Shown here: piece after piece, positions 43,018-51,479 of the stretch
How positions within the stretch are numbered: position 1 is the first letter of the stretch
How the letters are laid out: every line of letters begins with the position of its first letter
Assembly (NCBI RefSeq): GCF_002858865.1
Contig: NZ_PJRR01000014.1
Location: 248,001 to 312,000, forward strand
DNA from: Caulobacter vibrioides
GTDB lineage: Bacteria > Pseudomonadota > Alphaproteobacteria > Caulobacterales > Caulobacteraceae
DNA length: 64,000 nucleotides
Direction of reading: 5' to 3'
Program-made: the position numbers and the translations under genes
The notes under the pieces: model-generated
The model's input: the letters and a program-made list of their open reading frames with translations, nothing else
What the model was told of the DNA's origin: nothing
The model's database searches: none

Positions 43018-43694
43018 TGGGCGAGCGGATCGCGCTCGCAACCCGCGAAGGCGCGCCCCTGGCCGCCTATCATGCGCCGCCCCTGGAGGCGCGGCGGGGC
43101 GGGATCGTCATGCTGCACGCGATCTGGGGCGTCACGCCGCATCTGCGTCAGCTTTCCGACAGCCTGGCCGAGCAGGGCTATGAGGTGATGCTCCCCAGCC
43201 TGATGGATGCGGCGGACGCAGCGTTTCCGGTCGAGGACACCACGCCTTCGATCCTCGACGCCCGCATGGCCATGGGGGAGCGGACGGGTTGGGGCGCGAG
43301 CACCCTACCCCGCGTTCAGGCCTGCATCGACGCCCTGAACGGGCCGGTCTACGCCATGGGCTTCTGCTATGGCGGCACGACCGCCTGGCTGGCCGCCTGC
43401 CGCTGCGAAGGCCTGTCGGCGGTCTCGGCGTTCTACGGCGGGGATATCGCCGCCTATCGCGACGAGACGCCCAAGGTCCCCACCATCCTGCACTTCGGCA
43501 AGACCGACACGATGATCCCTTTGTCTGACGTCGACGCCGTCCGGGATCACCACCCCGACCTGCCGGTGTATCTGTACGACGCCGGCCACGCCTTCGTCGC
43601 GCCCAGCGGTCATCATCCCGACAGCGCGCGTCTGGCGCTCTTGCGCACGCTGCAACTGTTCCAGCGGTCCAGCGGAACCCGCGCCGAGGCTTGA
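43017..43694 (+). CDS. Dienelactone hydrolase family protein (2)
   Basis: 225 residues, a diverged relative of the preceding gene: IWGVTPHLRQLSDSLAEQGY, the Cys nucleophile in MGFCYGGTTAWLA, the acid in FGKTDTMIPLSD, and the His in AGHAFVAPSGHHPDS. It starts ATG at 43017, sharing one base with the stop of its neighbour. The tandem pair probably arose by an old duplication and may handle related esters. No aromatic-ring-cleavage genes adjoin to fix a pathway. Confidence 0.88.
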   Translation: MGERIALATREGAPLAAYHAPPLEARRGGIVMLHAIWGVTPHLRQLSDSLAEQGYEVMLPSLMDAADAAFPVEDTTPSILDARMAMGERTGWGASTLPRVQACIDALNGPVYAMGFCYGGTTAWLAACRCEGLSAVSAFYGGDIAAYRDETPKVPTILHFGKTDTMIPLSDVDAVRDHHPDLPVYLYDAGHAFVAPSGHHPDSARLALLRTLQLFQRSSGTRAEA

Positions 43695-43696
43695 AC

Positions 43697-44224
43697 ATGA
43701 TCCGTCGACTGACTGCTATGACCCTCTCGCTGATGCTGGCCGGCGGCCCGGCCCTGGCGCAGACCGTCGTCATCGTGCGCCATGGCGAGAAGGTCTCGCC
43801 CAACGGCGATCCGGACCTGTCGGACGCCGGCAAGGCGCGGGCGCAGGCCCTGGCGGCCGCGCTGGCCGGCGCCAGGGTCTCGACGGTCCTGGCGACGCCG
43901 CTCAAGCGCACGCAACAGACCGCTCAGCCCACCGCCGACGCCGCCGGCCTGGTGATCCGGACGATCGCGCTGGATGGCGGTGTTCCCGCCCATGCCCAGC
44001 GCGTGGCTGAAGTCGCCCGACAAGCCCCGAAGGACGCCACCGTACTCATCGTCGGCCACAGCAATACAGTCGGCGAGATCGCCCGCGCTCTGGGTGACGC
44101 CGCTCCGAGCCCCGTCACCGATTGTGACTATGATCAGATGACGATCATCAGTCTCGATGCGCCCACGCCGCGTACGCTCCATGCCCGTTACGGGGCGCCG
44201 ACCCAGCCGTGTCCCACCAACTGA
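43697..44224 (+). CDS. Exported histidine phosphatase family protein
   Basis: 175 residues from the ATG at 43697, 2 nt after the previous stop; a TTG at 43691 would overlap that stop. A Sec signal peptide (LTAMTLSLMLAGGPALA) leads to VVIVRHGEK with the phospho-accepting His, then ATPLKRTQQTAQP and VGHSNTVGEI with the second His. Short SixA-like phosphatases of this branch can act on phospho-sugars, lipids or proteins; the periplasmic location is inferred. It is likely co-transcribed with the two hydrolase genes. Confidence 0.88.
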   Translation: MIRRLTAMTLSLMLAGGPALAQTVVIVRHGEKVSPNGDPDLSDAGKARAQALAAALAGARVSTVLATPLKRTQQTAQPTADAAGLVIRTIALDGGVPAHAQRVAEVARQAPKDATVLIVGHSNTVGEIARALGDAAPSPVTDCDYDQMTIISLDAPTPRTLHARYGAPTQPCPTN

Positions 44225-44289
44225 GGCGACGCCCGTCTGCACGCCTGCGCGCCATCGCGTGAACGCCTGGGCTGAGCTAGGCTGGGATC

Positions 44290-45063
44290 ATGCGTAGCCG
44301 CGTTTCCGTCCTGATCGCCTTCGCCGCCCTGCCCTGGGCGACCTTGGGCGTCGCGCACGCGGGCGAGACACGGTGCTGGTTCGAGAACGGCGCAGTGATC
44401 GCCCCGGCGGCCATCGGCGACATGGCCGGCGACTATGTGGTCGATCTTTCCGCGCCGCGCACCCTTCTGCACAACACCAAGGCCCAGATGGCCGGGATCA
44501 CGACCGAGGCGGTGACCCTGCCGGTCCAGATCGCCGGGCTCAAGGCGTCGGCCGTGACGGTGACCATCGCCGACCTCGATGATCGCGGGGCCGGCTTCGT
44601 CACCCCGATCGCCGGTGTCATCGGCATGGACGTCCTGGCCGGGCACAGCATCGAGATCGATTTTTCAGCCTGCCAGGTTCGCATCGACCAGCCCTGGCGT
44701 GCGCAGCGGCAGGTGGTGCTGCCGGTCGAGGTGATCGACGGGCTTCCGACCATCGCCGCGGCCGTCAGTGACGGGCCCACGGCGCGTCGCGGGGCCTTCG
44801 CGATCGACACGGCCTCGCGCGCCATGGCACGGCTCTCCACGCGCGAGGGGCGGGTCGCCGGCAAGCTGGACGTCAATGCTCGTCACAAGGCGCCCGCGCG
44901 GCTTCGCGCGCTGTCGATTGCAGGCGTGCTGGCCGAGAACGTCCCGGCGACGCTCGCCGAAGACCTGCCCGAGGGCGTCAGCGGAACCTTGGGAACCGCC
45001 TTGTGGGCCCGCCATCGCCTGCGTCTGTCAGCCGACGCCCGGACCCTGTCGATCGCGCCCTGA
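44290..45063 (+). CDS. Exported retropepsin-like protein with degenerate active site
   Basis: 257 residues with a Sec signal peptide ending AHA (about residue 24). Two lobes look like aspartyl-protease halves: the first has DYVVDLSAPRTLLH where a protease would have DTGA, then GVIGMDVLAGHSIEIDF, a typical retropepsin-like closing strand; the second has AFAIDTASRAMARL and TLGTALWARHRLRLS. The first catalytic Asp-Thr-Gly is replaced by DLS; the second has DTA. The fold call is from pattern; activity is doubtful. It is followed by a terminator shared with the opposing petC. Confidence 0.6.
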   Translation: MRSRVSVLIAFAALPWATLGVAHAGETRCWFENGAVIAPAAIGDMAGDYVVDLSAPRTLLHNTKAQMAGITTEAVTLPVQIAGLKASAVTVTIADLDDRGAGFVTPIAGVIGMDVLAGHSIEIDFSACQVRIDQPWRAQRQVVLPVEVIDGLPTIAAAVSDGPTARRGAFAIDTASRAMARLSTREGRVAGKLDVNARHKAPARLRALSIAGVLAENVPATLAEDLPEGVSGTLGTALWARHRLRLSADARTLSIAP

Positions 45064-45071
45064 GACCCGCC

Positions 45072-45106
45072 AAAAGAAAAGGCCCGGTGTCGCCACCGGG
45101 CCTTTC
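45072..45106 (-). terminator. Intrinsic terminator at the end of the petABC operon
   Basis: AAAGGCCCGGTG pairs with CACCGGGCCTTT; on the minus strand the stem runs into TTCTTTTG. The stem could also serve the converging gene ending at 45063, but the U-tract favours petC. Confidence 0.85.
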
Positions 45107-45130
45107 CAATCTTGGGAAGACGCTAGCCGC

Positions 45131-45976
45131 TTAGTGCGACTCGTTGCGCCACACCCGCTTGTAGCTGGCGTACAGCAGACCGCTCAGCAGCAGGAGGTAG
45201 ATGATCACCGCAAAGCCGGTTTGCTTGCGCTGTTCCAGCTTGGGCTCGGCGGCCCACATCAGGAAGGCCGAGACGTCCTTGGCCTGCTGATCGAGGGTCG
45301 ACTTGGTGCCGTCGTCAAACGTCACCTGACCGTCCTTCAGCGGCTGGGCCATCGCGATGAAGCCGCCCGGCGGGACCTTCTCGTGCGAGCCCGACCAGTA
45401 GGCCGTCAGATCGCCGGCCATATAGGGGTTGTAGTGCTGCCCCGGACCGATCTTCAGGCCGGCCGGCGGGTTCACGTAACCCACTAGCAGCGAGTAGATG
45501 TAGTCAGGACCGTTCGCACGAGCCTTGGCCAGCAGCGACATGTCCGGCGGCAGAGCGCCGCCGTTGGCGCCGCGCGCGGCGATCTCGTTCGGGAACGGCG
45601 CGGGGAAGTGGTCGGCGCTGGTCGCCGGACGCTTGATCGGATCGCCGGTCTCGGAGTCGATGTCGGCGACCTCGTACTCTTTGGCGATCGCCTTGACCCA
45701 CGGGTTGTCGTTCGAGTTCTTGTACTTCTCGTTATAGAACGGACCGCCCTTGTCGCCCAGGTTGCGGAAGCTGACCAGCTTCATCGAGTGGCACGACGCA
45801 CAGACCTCGCGATAGACCTTGTAGCCCCGCTGCAGCTGGACCTGATCGAACTTGCCGAACGGGCCTTCGAACGACCACTTGACGTCCTTGGGCGGCAGCG
45901 GGTGACCGGCGGCGAGCGCCTGGCCGGCGAAGGCCAGACCCGCGACGGCTGCGATGATGGAGAGTTTGCGCAGCAT
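45131..45976 (-). CDS. petC: Cytochrome c1 of the bc1 complex
   Basis: 281 residues from the ATG at 45976, giving a signal peptide (LSIIAAVAGLAFAGQALA). The haem c site is C59-A-S-C62-H63 followed by SMKLVSFRNLGD. The methionine ligand is likely in GGFIAMAQPLK. A C-terminal membrane anchor (TGFAVIIYLLLLSGLLYASY) closes the protein. It passes electrons from the Rieske protein to soluble or membrane cytochromes. It starts 5 nt after petB and is the last gene of the operon. Confidence 0.97.
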   Translation of the reverse strand: MLRKLSIIAAVAGLAFAGQALAAGHPLPPKDVKWSFEGPFGKFDQVQLQRGYKVYREVCASCHSMKLVSFRNLGDKGGPFYNEKYKNSNDNPWVKAIAKEYEVADIDSETGDPIKRPATSADHFPAPFPNEIAARGANGGALPPDMSLLAKARANGPDYIYSLLVGYVNPPAGLKIGPGQHYNPYMAGDLTAYWSGSHEKVPPGGFIAMAQPLKDGQVTFDDGTKSTLDQQAKDVSAFLMWAAEPKLEQRKQTGFAVIIYLLLLSGLLYASYKRVWRNESH

Positions 45977-45981
45977 CAGGA

Positions 45982-47262
45982 TCAGCCCTTCTTCTCGGTC
46001 AGCGCCGGCGACGCGATCGATTCCGGCACGGGCAGCGGCTTTTCCTTCAGGCCCAGGATCGGGAGGATCACCAGGAAGAAGGCGAAGTAATACAGCGAGG
46101 CGACGCGGCTGAGCCACACGAAGCTGTTCAGGTCAGCGTCGATCAGCTTGAAGGTGGTCAGGTGCGGGATCACCTTGTCGTCCGGCAGCTTGGCGCCGCA
46201 GAGGCCCAGGATGCAGCACGCCACGACGAAGATCATGAAATAGACCTTGGCGGTCGGGCGGTACCGCATCGAGCGGACCTTCGAGGTGTCCAGCCACGGC
46301 AGGGCGAACAAGCAGCCGATCGCGCCGAACATGGCCAGCACGCCCATCAGCTTGTCCGGCACGGCGCGCAGGATCGCGTAGAACGGCAGGAAGTACCATT
46401 CCGGAACGATGTGCGCCGGCGTCACCAGCGGGTTGGCCTCGATGTAGTTGTCGGGGTGGCCCAGGGCGTTGGGCATGAAGAAGACGAAGTAGGCGAAGAG
46501 GATCATGAAGACGCTCATCGCGAACCCGTCCTTCACCGTCGCATACGGCGTGAAGGGCACGGTGTCGGCCTTCGACTTCGGCTCGACGCCGGTCGGGTTG
46601 TTCTGACCCACCACGTGCAGCGCCCAAATATGCAGGATCACGACGCCCGCGATCATGAAGGGCAGCAGGTAGTGCAGCGAGAAGAAGCGGTTCAGCGTGG
46701 CGTTGTCGACCGCGAAGCCGCCCCACAGCCAGGTGGTGATGCTCTCGCCGACGATCGGCAGAGCGCCGAACAGGTTGGTGATCACGACGGCGCCGTGGAA
46801 CGACATCTGACCCCAGGGCAGGACGTAGCCCATGAAGGCCGTGGCCATCATCAGGAGGTAGATCACGCAGCCCAGCAGCCACAGCACTTCACGCGGCGCC
46901 TTGTAGGAACCGTAGTAGAGGCCGCGCATCATGTGGATGTAGACGGCGATGAAGAACATCGACGCGCCGTTGGAGTGCATATAGCGGATCAGCCAGCCGT
47001 AGTTCACGTCGCGCATGATGTGCTCGACCGACGCGAAGGCGCCGGCGGCGCTCGGCGTGTAGTGCATCACCAGGATGATGCCGGTGATCAGCTGCGAGGC
47101 CAGGCACAGCGACAGGATGCCGCCGAAGGTCCACCAGTAGTTCAGGTTCCGCGGGGTGGGGTAATCGACGAACGAGTCGTAGCCCAGGCGGATAATCGGC
47201 AGACGGGCGTCGAGCCAGCGCTCGAAACCGGTCTTGGGTTGGTAGGTCGAATGTCCGCTCAT
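45982..47262 (-). CDS. petB: Cytochrome b of the bc1 complex
   Basis: A 426-residue integral membrane quinol oxidase core. Eight membrane helices carry the four haem-ligating histidines (in [15 protein letters not shown] and the later [20 protein letters not shown] region). The quinol-oxidation site motif PEW is seen in [15 protein letters not shown]. It starts [20 protein letters not shown] in the first helix. It oxidises quinol and drives proton translocation. It lies 5 nt after petA and 5 nt before petC. Confidence 0.98.
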   Translation of the reverse strand: MSGHSTYQPKTGFERWLDARLPIIRLGYDSFVDYPTPRNLNYWWTFGGILSLCLASQLITGIILVMHYTPSAAGAFASVEHIMRDVNYGWLIRYMHSNGASMFFIAVYIHMMRGLYYGSYKAPREVLWLLGCVIYLLMMATAFMGYVLPWGQMSFHGAVVITNLFGALPIVGESITTWLWGGFAVDNATLNRFFSLHYLLPFMIAGVVILHIWALHVVGQNNPTGVEPKSKADTVPFTPYATVKDGFAMSVFMILFAYFVFFMPNALGHPDNYIEANPLVTPAHIVPEWYFLPFYAILRAVPDKLMGVLAMFGAIGCLFALPWLDTSKVRSMRYRPTAKVYFMIFVVACCILGLCGAKLPDDKVIPHLTTFKLIDADLNSFVWLSRVASLYYFAFFLVILPILGLKEKPLPVPESIASPALTEKKG

Positions 47263-47267
47263 ATCCG

Positions 47268-47819
47268 TTAGCCGATCTTGACCTTGGTGTCGGAGAGGAA
47301 GGCGTATTCCGGAACCACCAGGTTCGTGGGCGCGGGGCCCTTACGGATACGACCCGAGGTGTCGTAGTGCGAGCCGTGGCAGGGGCAGAACCAGCCGCCG
47401 AAGTCGCCGCCGCCGAACGTCGGCACGCAGCCCAGGTGCGTGCACGAGCCGATCAGCACCAGCCACTGAGCCTTGCCAGGCTTCACGCGGTCGGCGTCCT
47501 TCTGCGGGTCCTTCATCGACACGGTGTCGTCCGCGACAGCCTTGTCGATCTCGCCCTTGGTGCGGTTGCGCACGAAGAGCGGCTTGCCGCGCCACTTCAG
47601 CGTGACCTGCTGGCCTTCCGGCACCTTGGTCAGGTCGAACTCGGTCGAAGCCATGGCCAGCGTATCCGCCGACGGGTTCATCTGGTCGATGAACGGCCAC
47701 GCCAGAGTCGCCGCGCCGCCAGCAGCGGCGGCGATCGCGGCGATATGAATGAAGTCGCGCCGGGAGGGATCACCCCCGTGTTCCGGCTCGGTCGTTGCGC
47801 CCACGGCGGTGTCGGCCAC
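47268..47819 (-). CDS. petA: Rieske iron-sulfur protein of the bc1 complex
   Basis: 183 residues from a GTG at 47819, after GGGTGA. The N-terminus [20 protein letters not shown] is a twin-arginine membrane anchor. The 2Fe-2S ligands are in CTHLGC (residues about 129-134) and [20 protein letters not shown]. It takes an electron from quinol and gives it to cytochrome c1. First gene of petA-petB-petC; the 204-nt region before it, shared with trmL on the other strand, must hold the promoter. Confidence 0.98.
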   Translation of the reverse strand: MADTAVGATTEPEHGGDPSRRDFIHIAAIAAAAGGAATLAWPFIDQMNPSADTLAMASTEFDLTKVPEGQQVTLKWRGKPLFVRNRTKGEIDKAVADDTVSMKDPQKDADRVKPGKAQWLVLIGSCTHLGCVPTFGGGDFGGWFCPCHGSHYDTSGRIRKGPAPTNLVVPEYAFLSDTKVKIG

Positions 47820-48023
47820 CTTAAGTCACCCTTTGGTTCCGCCAGGCCGCGGGAGCGACCGGCTTGGAGACGCGCCTTGCGGCGCCATATCTTGCTCGAC
47901 CCGCAAGCGGATCTCCGCCACAAGGCAGCGGTCAAATCGGTCTATCGGACGCGCGGGCCAAGTCCGCAAGTCCTTTCGATTCGTGGCAAAGCCCCTGCTG
48001 CCCTTGTGGTTGGTTCGCTTATT

Positions 48024-48488
48024 ATGCGCATCGCACTTTTTCAACCAGGCATTCCCCAAAACGTTGGGGCCTGCATCCGACTGACAGCCTGTTTCGGCTT
48101 AGGGTTAGACGTGATCGAGCCCTGCAGTTTTCCTTTGAACGACAAGAGTTTGAAGCGTGCGGCCCTGGACTACGGCTCTTTGTCGCACCTGACCCGCCAC
48201 GACAGTTGGGAGACATTCCTTAAGGCGCCGGAACGCGTTGACGGGCGACTTCTGCTGTTCACGACCAAGGGCGCGACTCCGTTCCACCGGTTTTCGTTCG
48301 AACCCGGAGATACGCTGCTGTTCGGCAATGAGAGTCGTGGTGCGCCGGAAGAGGTTCACGCTGCGGCGCACGGCCGAATCGTCATTCCGATCCGCCCCGA
48401 GGCGCGCTCGATGAATCTGGCGACGACGGCCGCCATGGCGCTGGGCGAGGCCCTGCGCCAGACGGGCGGCTTCCCCGAGGCGGGTTAG
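48024..48488 (+). CDS. trmL: tRNA (cytidine(34)-2'-O)-methyltransferase
   Basis: A 154-residue SPOUT-fold enzyme that methylates the wobble ribose of certain leucine tRNAs. The motifs are PGIPQNVGACIRLTACFG, LLFGNESRGAPEEVH and IPIRPEARSMNLATTAAMAL, which form the knot. I start at the ATG 48024 (MRIALFQPGIP); a GTG six codons earlier is in frame, and neither has a clear ribosome site, so a leaderless transcript is possible. Its stop overlaps the converging gene by 4 nt. Confidence 0.93.
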   Translation: MRIALFQPGIPQNVGACIRLTACFGLGLDVIEPCSFPLNDKSLKRAALDYGSLSHLTRHDSWETFLKAPERVDGRLLLFTTKGATPFHRFSFEPGDTLLFGNESRGAPEEVHAAAHGRIVIPIRPEARSMNLATTAAMALGEALRQTGGFPEAG

Positions 48489-48949
48489 TTATCGCCGAAA
48501 TCCACGTCCCGCCGCGCCGCCACGATGGTGACGATAAAGCCGGCCAGCACGTCCAGCAGCACCATCAGGGTGATCAGGAAGAAGGTCGAGGTCGCGAAGG
48601 CCGGGGCGAGCAGAAACTCGACCAGGCACAGGATGAACAGCACCATCGACAGCGAGTGGTTGATGATCGCGATCTTGCGGCTGGTCGTCGACTTCAGCAG
48701 CTCGACGAACAGCACCACCAGCGAGGCGGCCATCAGCAGATCGCCCAGGCTGACCGCCCAGTCGGTGCGCGAGGTCATATGGATGGTGAACAGCGCCTCG
48801 TTCATCCGAGCCGTCGCGTCGGTGGCCTTGAAGCCTCCGGTCAGCGTCAGGGCGACGAGATTGTAGACAATCACCGGCAAGGCCAGCAGCGGAACGGCCG
48901 CGAACATCGAGCTTCCCCCTCCGGCGTCCACGCGAGGTGTGGTCGCCAT
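48485..48949 (-). CDS. Four-helix membrane protein of unknown function
   Basis: 154 residues with four predicted membrane helices (MFAAVPLLALPVIVYNLVAL, LGDLLMAASLVVLFVELL, SLSMVLFILCLVEFLLAPAF, STFFLITLMVLLDVLAGFIV), a short polar N-terminus and a charged end (ARRDVDFGDN). No family is recognised. It lies directly downstream of the GT2 gene on the same strand (56 nt), near an ArnT-like gene, so a role with lipid-linked sugars is conceivable but unproven. Confidence 0.65.
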   Translation of the reverse strand: MATTPRVDAGGGSSMFAAVPLLALPVIVYNLVALTLTGGFKATDATARMNEALFTIHMTSRTDWAVSLGDLLMAASLVVLFVELLKSTTSRKIAIINHSLSMVLFILCLVEFLLAPAFATSTFFLITLMVLLDVLAGFIVTIVAARRDVDFGDN

Positions 48950-49005
48950 GGTTAAGGCCTAGCCGGAAATTCGGCTTCGGTGAAGCCGGCTCGCCTGACG
49001 CGCGC

Positions 49006-49743
49006 CTAGACCTCGTCGACGCCCTGCGGATTGCGCGCCCGCGATTGCAGCCACATCACGCCCAGCAGGTCGGAAATCGACGCCTTCAGGCGGCCTAGGT
49101 TGGTGTACTTCGACACGCCGGTCTCGCGGTGACGGTGATTGACCGGCTGGAACGCGACCTCGTAGCCCTCGCGCAGCATCAGGGCCGGGATGTAGCGGTG
49201 GATGTGATCAAAGTACGGCAGGCGCAGGAACGCCTCACGGCGGAAAGCCTTAAGGCCGCAGCCGGTGTCCTTCGCCGTATCCTTCAACAGCCGCTTGCGC
49301 ACGCCATTGCCGACCTTCGAGGCGAAACGCTTGGCGCTGCTGTCCTGGCGCTTGACCCGCTCGCCGCCGACCAGGGCCAGGGTCTCGGGGCCGGCCGCCA
49401 GGGTCTTGGCCAGACGCGGCGCGTCGGCAGGATCGTTCTGGCCATCGCCGTCCAGGGTCACGATGATCCCGCCCCGCGCCGCCAGGATGCCGCTGCGCAC
49501 GGCGCGGCTCTGGCCGGAGTTCTTGCGATGGCCCAACACGCGAAGCTGCGGGATCTCGGCCTTCAAGGCGATCAGCCGCGCCTTGGTGTCGTCGCGGCTG
49601 GCGTCGTCGACGAAAATCATCTCGTAGTTCTCGCCGGCGAAGGCGACTGCGATCTCGCGGGCCAGCTTCGGCGCAGCCTCGCCCTCGTCAAAGACGGGCA
49701 CGACGACGGAAAAATCGGGAGCGGAGGCGCGGGCGGCGTTCAT
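49006..49743 (-). CDS. GT2 family polyprenyl-phosphate glycosyltransferase
   Basis: 245 residues, close to the dolichol-phosphate-mannose-synthase / ArnC / RgtE type: FSVVVPVFDEGEAAPKLARE at the start, MIFVDDASRDDT with the metal/nucleotide aspartates, LDGDGQNDPADAPRLAK (DxD-type), and HRHRETGVSKYTNLGRLKAS. It lacks the two C-terminal membrane helices seen in some relatives. It would make a lipid-linked sugar for a GT39-type transferase; such a gene (ArnT-like) is divergent from it by 56 nt. Confidence 0.85.
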   Translation of the reverse strand: MNAARASAPDFSVVVPVFDEGEAAPKLAREIAVAFAGENYEMIFVDDASRDDTKARLIALKAEIPQLRVLGHRKNSGQSRAVRSGILAARGGIIVTLDGDGQNDPADAPRLAKTLAAGPETLALVGGERVKRQDSSAKRFASKVGNGVRKRLLKDTAKDTGCGLKAFRREAFLRLPYFDHIHRYIPALMLREGYEVAFQPVNHRHRETGVSKYTNLGRLKASISDLLGVMWLQSRARNPQGVDEV

Positions 49744-49799
49744 CGCCCTCTAATACCGGAAAAATTTCCCCACGAAAGGATCGTGCTAAAGCAGGCGGT

Positions 49800-51479
49800 A
49801 TGACGCTTGAATCTCGCCTCGACGCCTGGAGCCGGGGGTGGCGCGCGCCGCTGTTCGCCGCGCTGGTCGCCCTGATCGCCGGCCTGCCCGGCCTGTTCGC
49901 CATGCCACCGCTGGACCGCGACGAGTCGCGCTTCGCCCAGGCCACCTCGCAGATGCTCGAGACGGGCGACTATGTGGTCATCAAGTTCCAGGACCAGCCG
50001 CGCTTCAAGAAGCCGGTCGGCATCCACTGGATGCAGGCGCTGAGCGTCACGGCGCTGTCCGACGCCGAGGCGCGCCAGATCTGGGCCTATCGCATTCCCT
50101 CCCTGCTGGGAGCCATGCTGGCGGCGGCGGCCTGCGCCTGGGGCGCGGCGGCCCTGTTCGGCGCCCGCACCGGCCTGTTGGCGGGATCAATCCTAGGGGC
50201 GACCTTCCTGCTGTCGTCCGAAGCCTTCATCGCCAAGACCGACGCCGCCCTCTGCGGCGCGACCACCCTGGCCATGGCGGCGCTGGCGCGGGTCTACATG
50301 GCCCACCTCAAGGGCGAGCCCTCCAGCAAATGGACCAAGCTCGCCTTCTGGCTGGGCCTGGCGCTGGCGGCCCTGATCAAGGGCCCGGTCGGCCTGCTGG
50401 TCGCTCTCTTCGCGCTGGTGTCCCTGGCGATCTGGGACCGCAAGGCCGGCTGGATGAAGGACCTGGGCTGGACCTGGGGCCTGATCCTGTTCGCCGCCAT
50501 CACCCTGCCCTGGGCGATGATGATCACCGTCGCCACCGACGGCGCCTTCTGGGGCGCGGCGGTCGGCGCGGACCTGGCGCCCAAGCTGGCCGGCGGTCAG
50601 GAAGGCCACTCGGGCCCCTTCGGCTACCACACCCTGCTCGCCCCCCTGCTGTCGTTCCCCGCGACCCTGCTCTTGCCGGCCGCTCTGGTCGTGGGCTGGT
50701 CGCAACGCAACGAACCGGGCGTGCGCTTCGCCCTCTGCTGGCTGATCCCGACCTGGCTGATGTTCGAGCTGCTGCCGACCAAGCTGGTCCACTACGAACT
50801 GCCGGCCTATGGAGCGCTGGCCATGCTGATGGCCGCCGCCGTACGTGAACCGATCGGCGCGCGGTCGCGCTGGATCGGCGGCGCGCTGTCAGTCCTGATG
50901 GGCGCGGTGCTGGCGGCCGTGGCGATCTATGGCCAGACGGTGTTCGGCGGCGCCGGCGATCTGGTCTGGACGATCATCGCCGCCGGTCTGGCCTTCGGAG
51001 CCGGGCTCGTCGGCGCTGTGCTGCTGCTGCGGCGGCAGTCGGTGCGGGCCCTGGTGTTCGCCGGGGCGCTGGGCGTTGGGGCGCATATCGCGTTGACCGC
51101 CGGCCTGATACCGCGGCTGGAGCCCTTGTTCCTGTCCAAGGACCTCGCCAAGGCGCTGGACTCCGCCCGCCTCTCCCCCCGTTCAGGCGCGCCCGGTCCG
51201 GTGGCGGTCACCGGCTACGCCGAGCCCAGCATGATCTTCCAGCTGGGGACGACCACGGAGCTGACGGACGGCGCCGGGGCGGCTCAGGCGGTCGCCGAAG
51301 GCCGGCCTGCCATCGTCGAGGCGCGGGAGGAAAAACCCTTCCAGGCCGCCCTGGCCAAGCTCGGCTTGACCGCCAAGCCTGCGGCCGTGGTCGAAGGCTT
51401 GAACTATTCCGACGGCGACGAAGAGCGCCTGACGATCTATCGCGGCGAACCCATCGCCCCCCAGGAGGCCCAGCCATGA
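49800..51479 (+). CDS. ArnT/GT39-like lipid-linked glycosyltransferase
   Basis: A 559-residue membrane protein with about 11-13 helices. The first periplasmic loop has the ArnT/PMT signature GLFAMPPLDRDESRFAQATSQ with the catalytic-type DRDE, and FKKPVGIHWMQA; TKLVHYELPAYGAL is typical of the family as well. ArnT transfers 4-amino-arabinose to lipid A; related Rgt enzymes of rhizobia transfer galacturonic acid. Caulobacter lipid A is reported to carry galacturonic acid, so that substrate is plausible. Its stop overlaps the next ATG (ATGA). Confidence 0.88.
   Translation: MTLESRLDAWSRGWRAPLFAALVALIAGLPGLFAMPPLDRDESRFAQATSQMLETGDYVVIKFQDQPRFKKPVGIHWMQALSVTALSDAEARQIWAYRIPSLLGAMLAAAACAWGAAALFGARTGLLAGSILGATFLLSSEAFIAKTDAALCGATTLAMAALARVYMAHLKGEPSSKWTKLAFWLGLALAALIKGPVGLLVALFALVSLAIWDRKAGWMKDLGWTWGLILFAAITLPWAMMITVATDGAFWGAAVGADLAPKLAGGQEGHSGPFGYHTLLAPLLSFPATLLLPAALVVGWSQRNEPGVRFALCWLIPTWLMFELLPTKLVHYELPAYGALAMLMAAAVREPIGARSRWIGGALSVLMGAVLAAVAIYGQTVFGGAGDLVWTIIAAGLAFGAGLVGAVLLLRRQSVRALVFAGALGVGAHIALTAGLIPRLEPLFLSKDLAKALDSARLSPRSGAPGPVAVTGYAEPSMIFQLGTTTELTDGAGAAQAVAEGRPAIVEAREEKPFQAALAKLGLTAKPAAVVEGLNYSDGDEERLTIYRGEPIAPQEAQP

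Noticed and set aside
46162-47271. A 369-codon plus-strand frame opposite petB
   Set aside because: Composition (His/Asp/Gln-rich) and position show that it is the antisense of cytochrome b.
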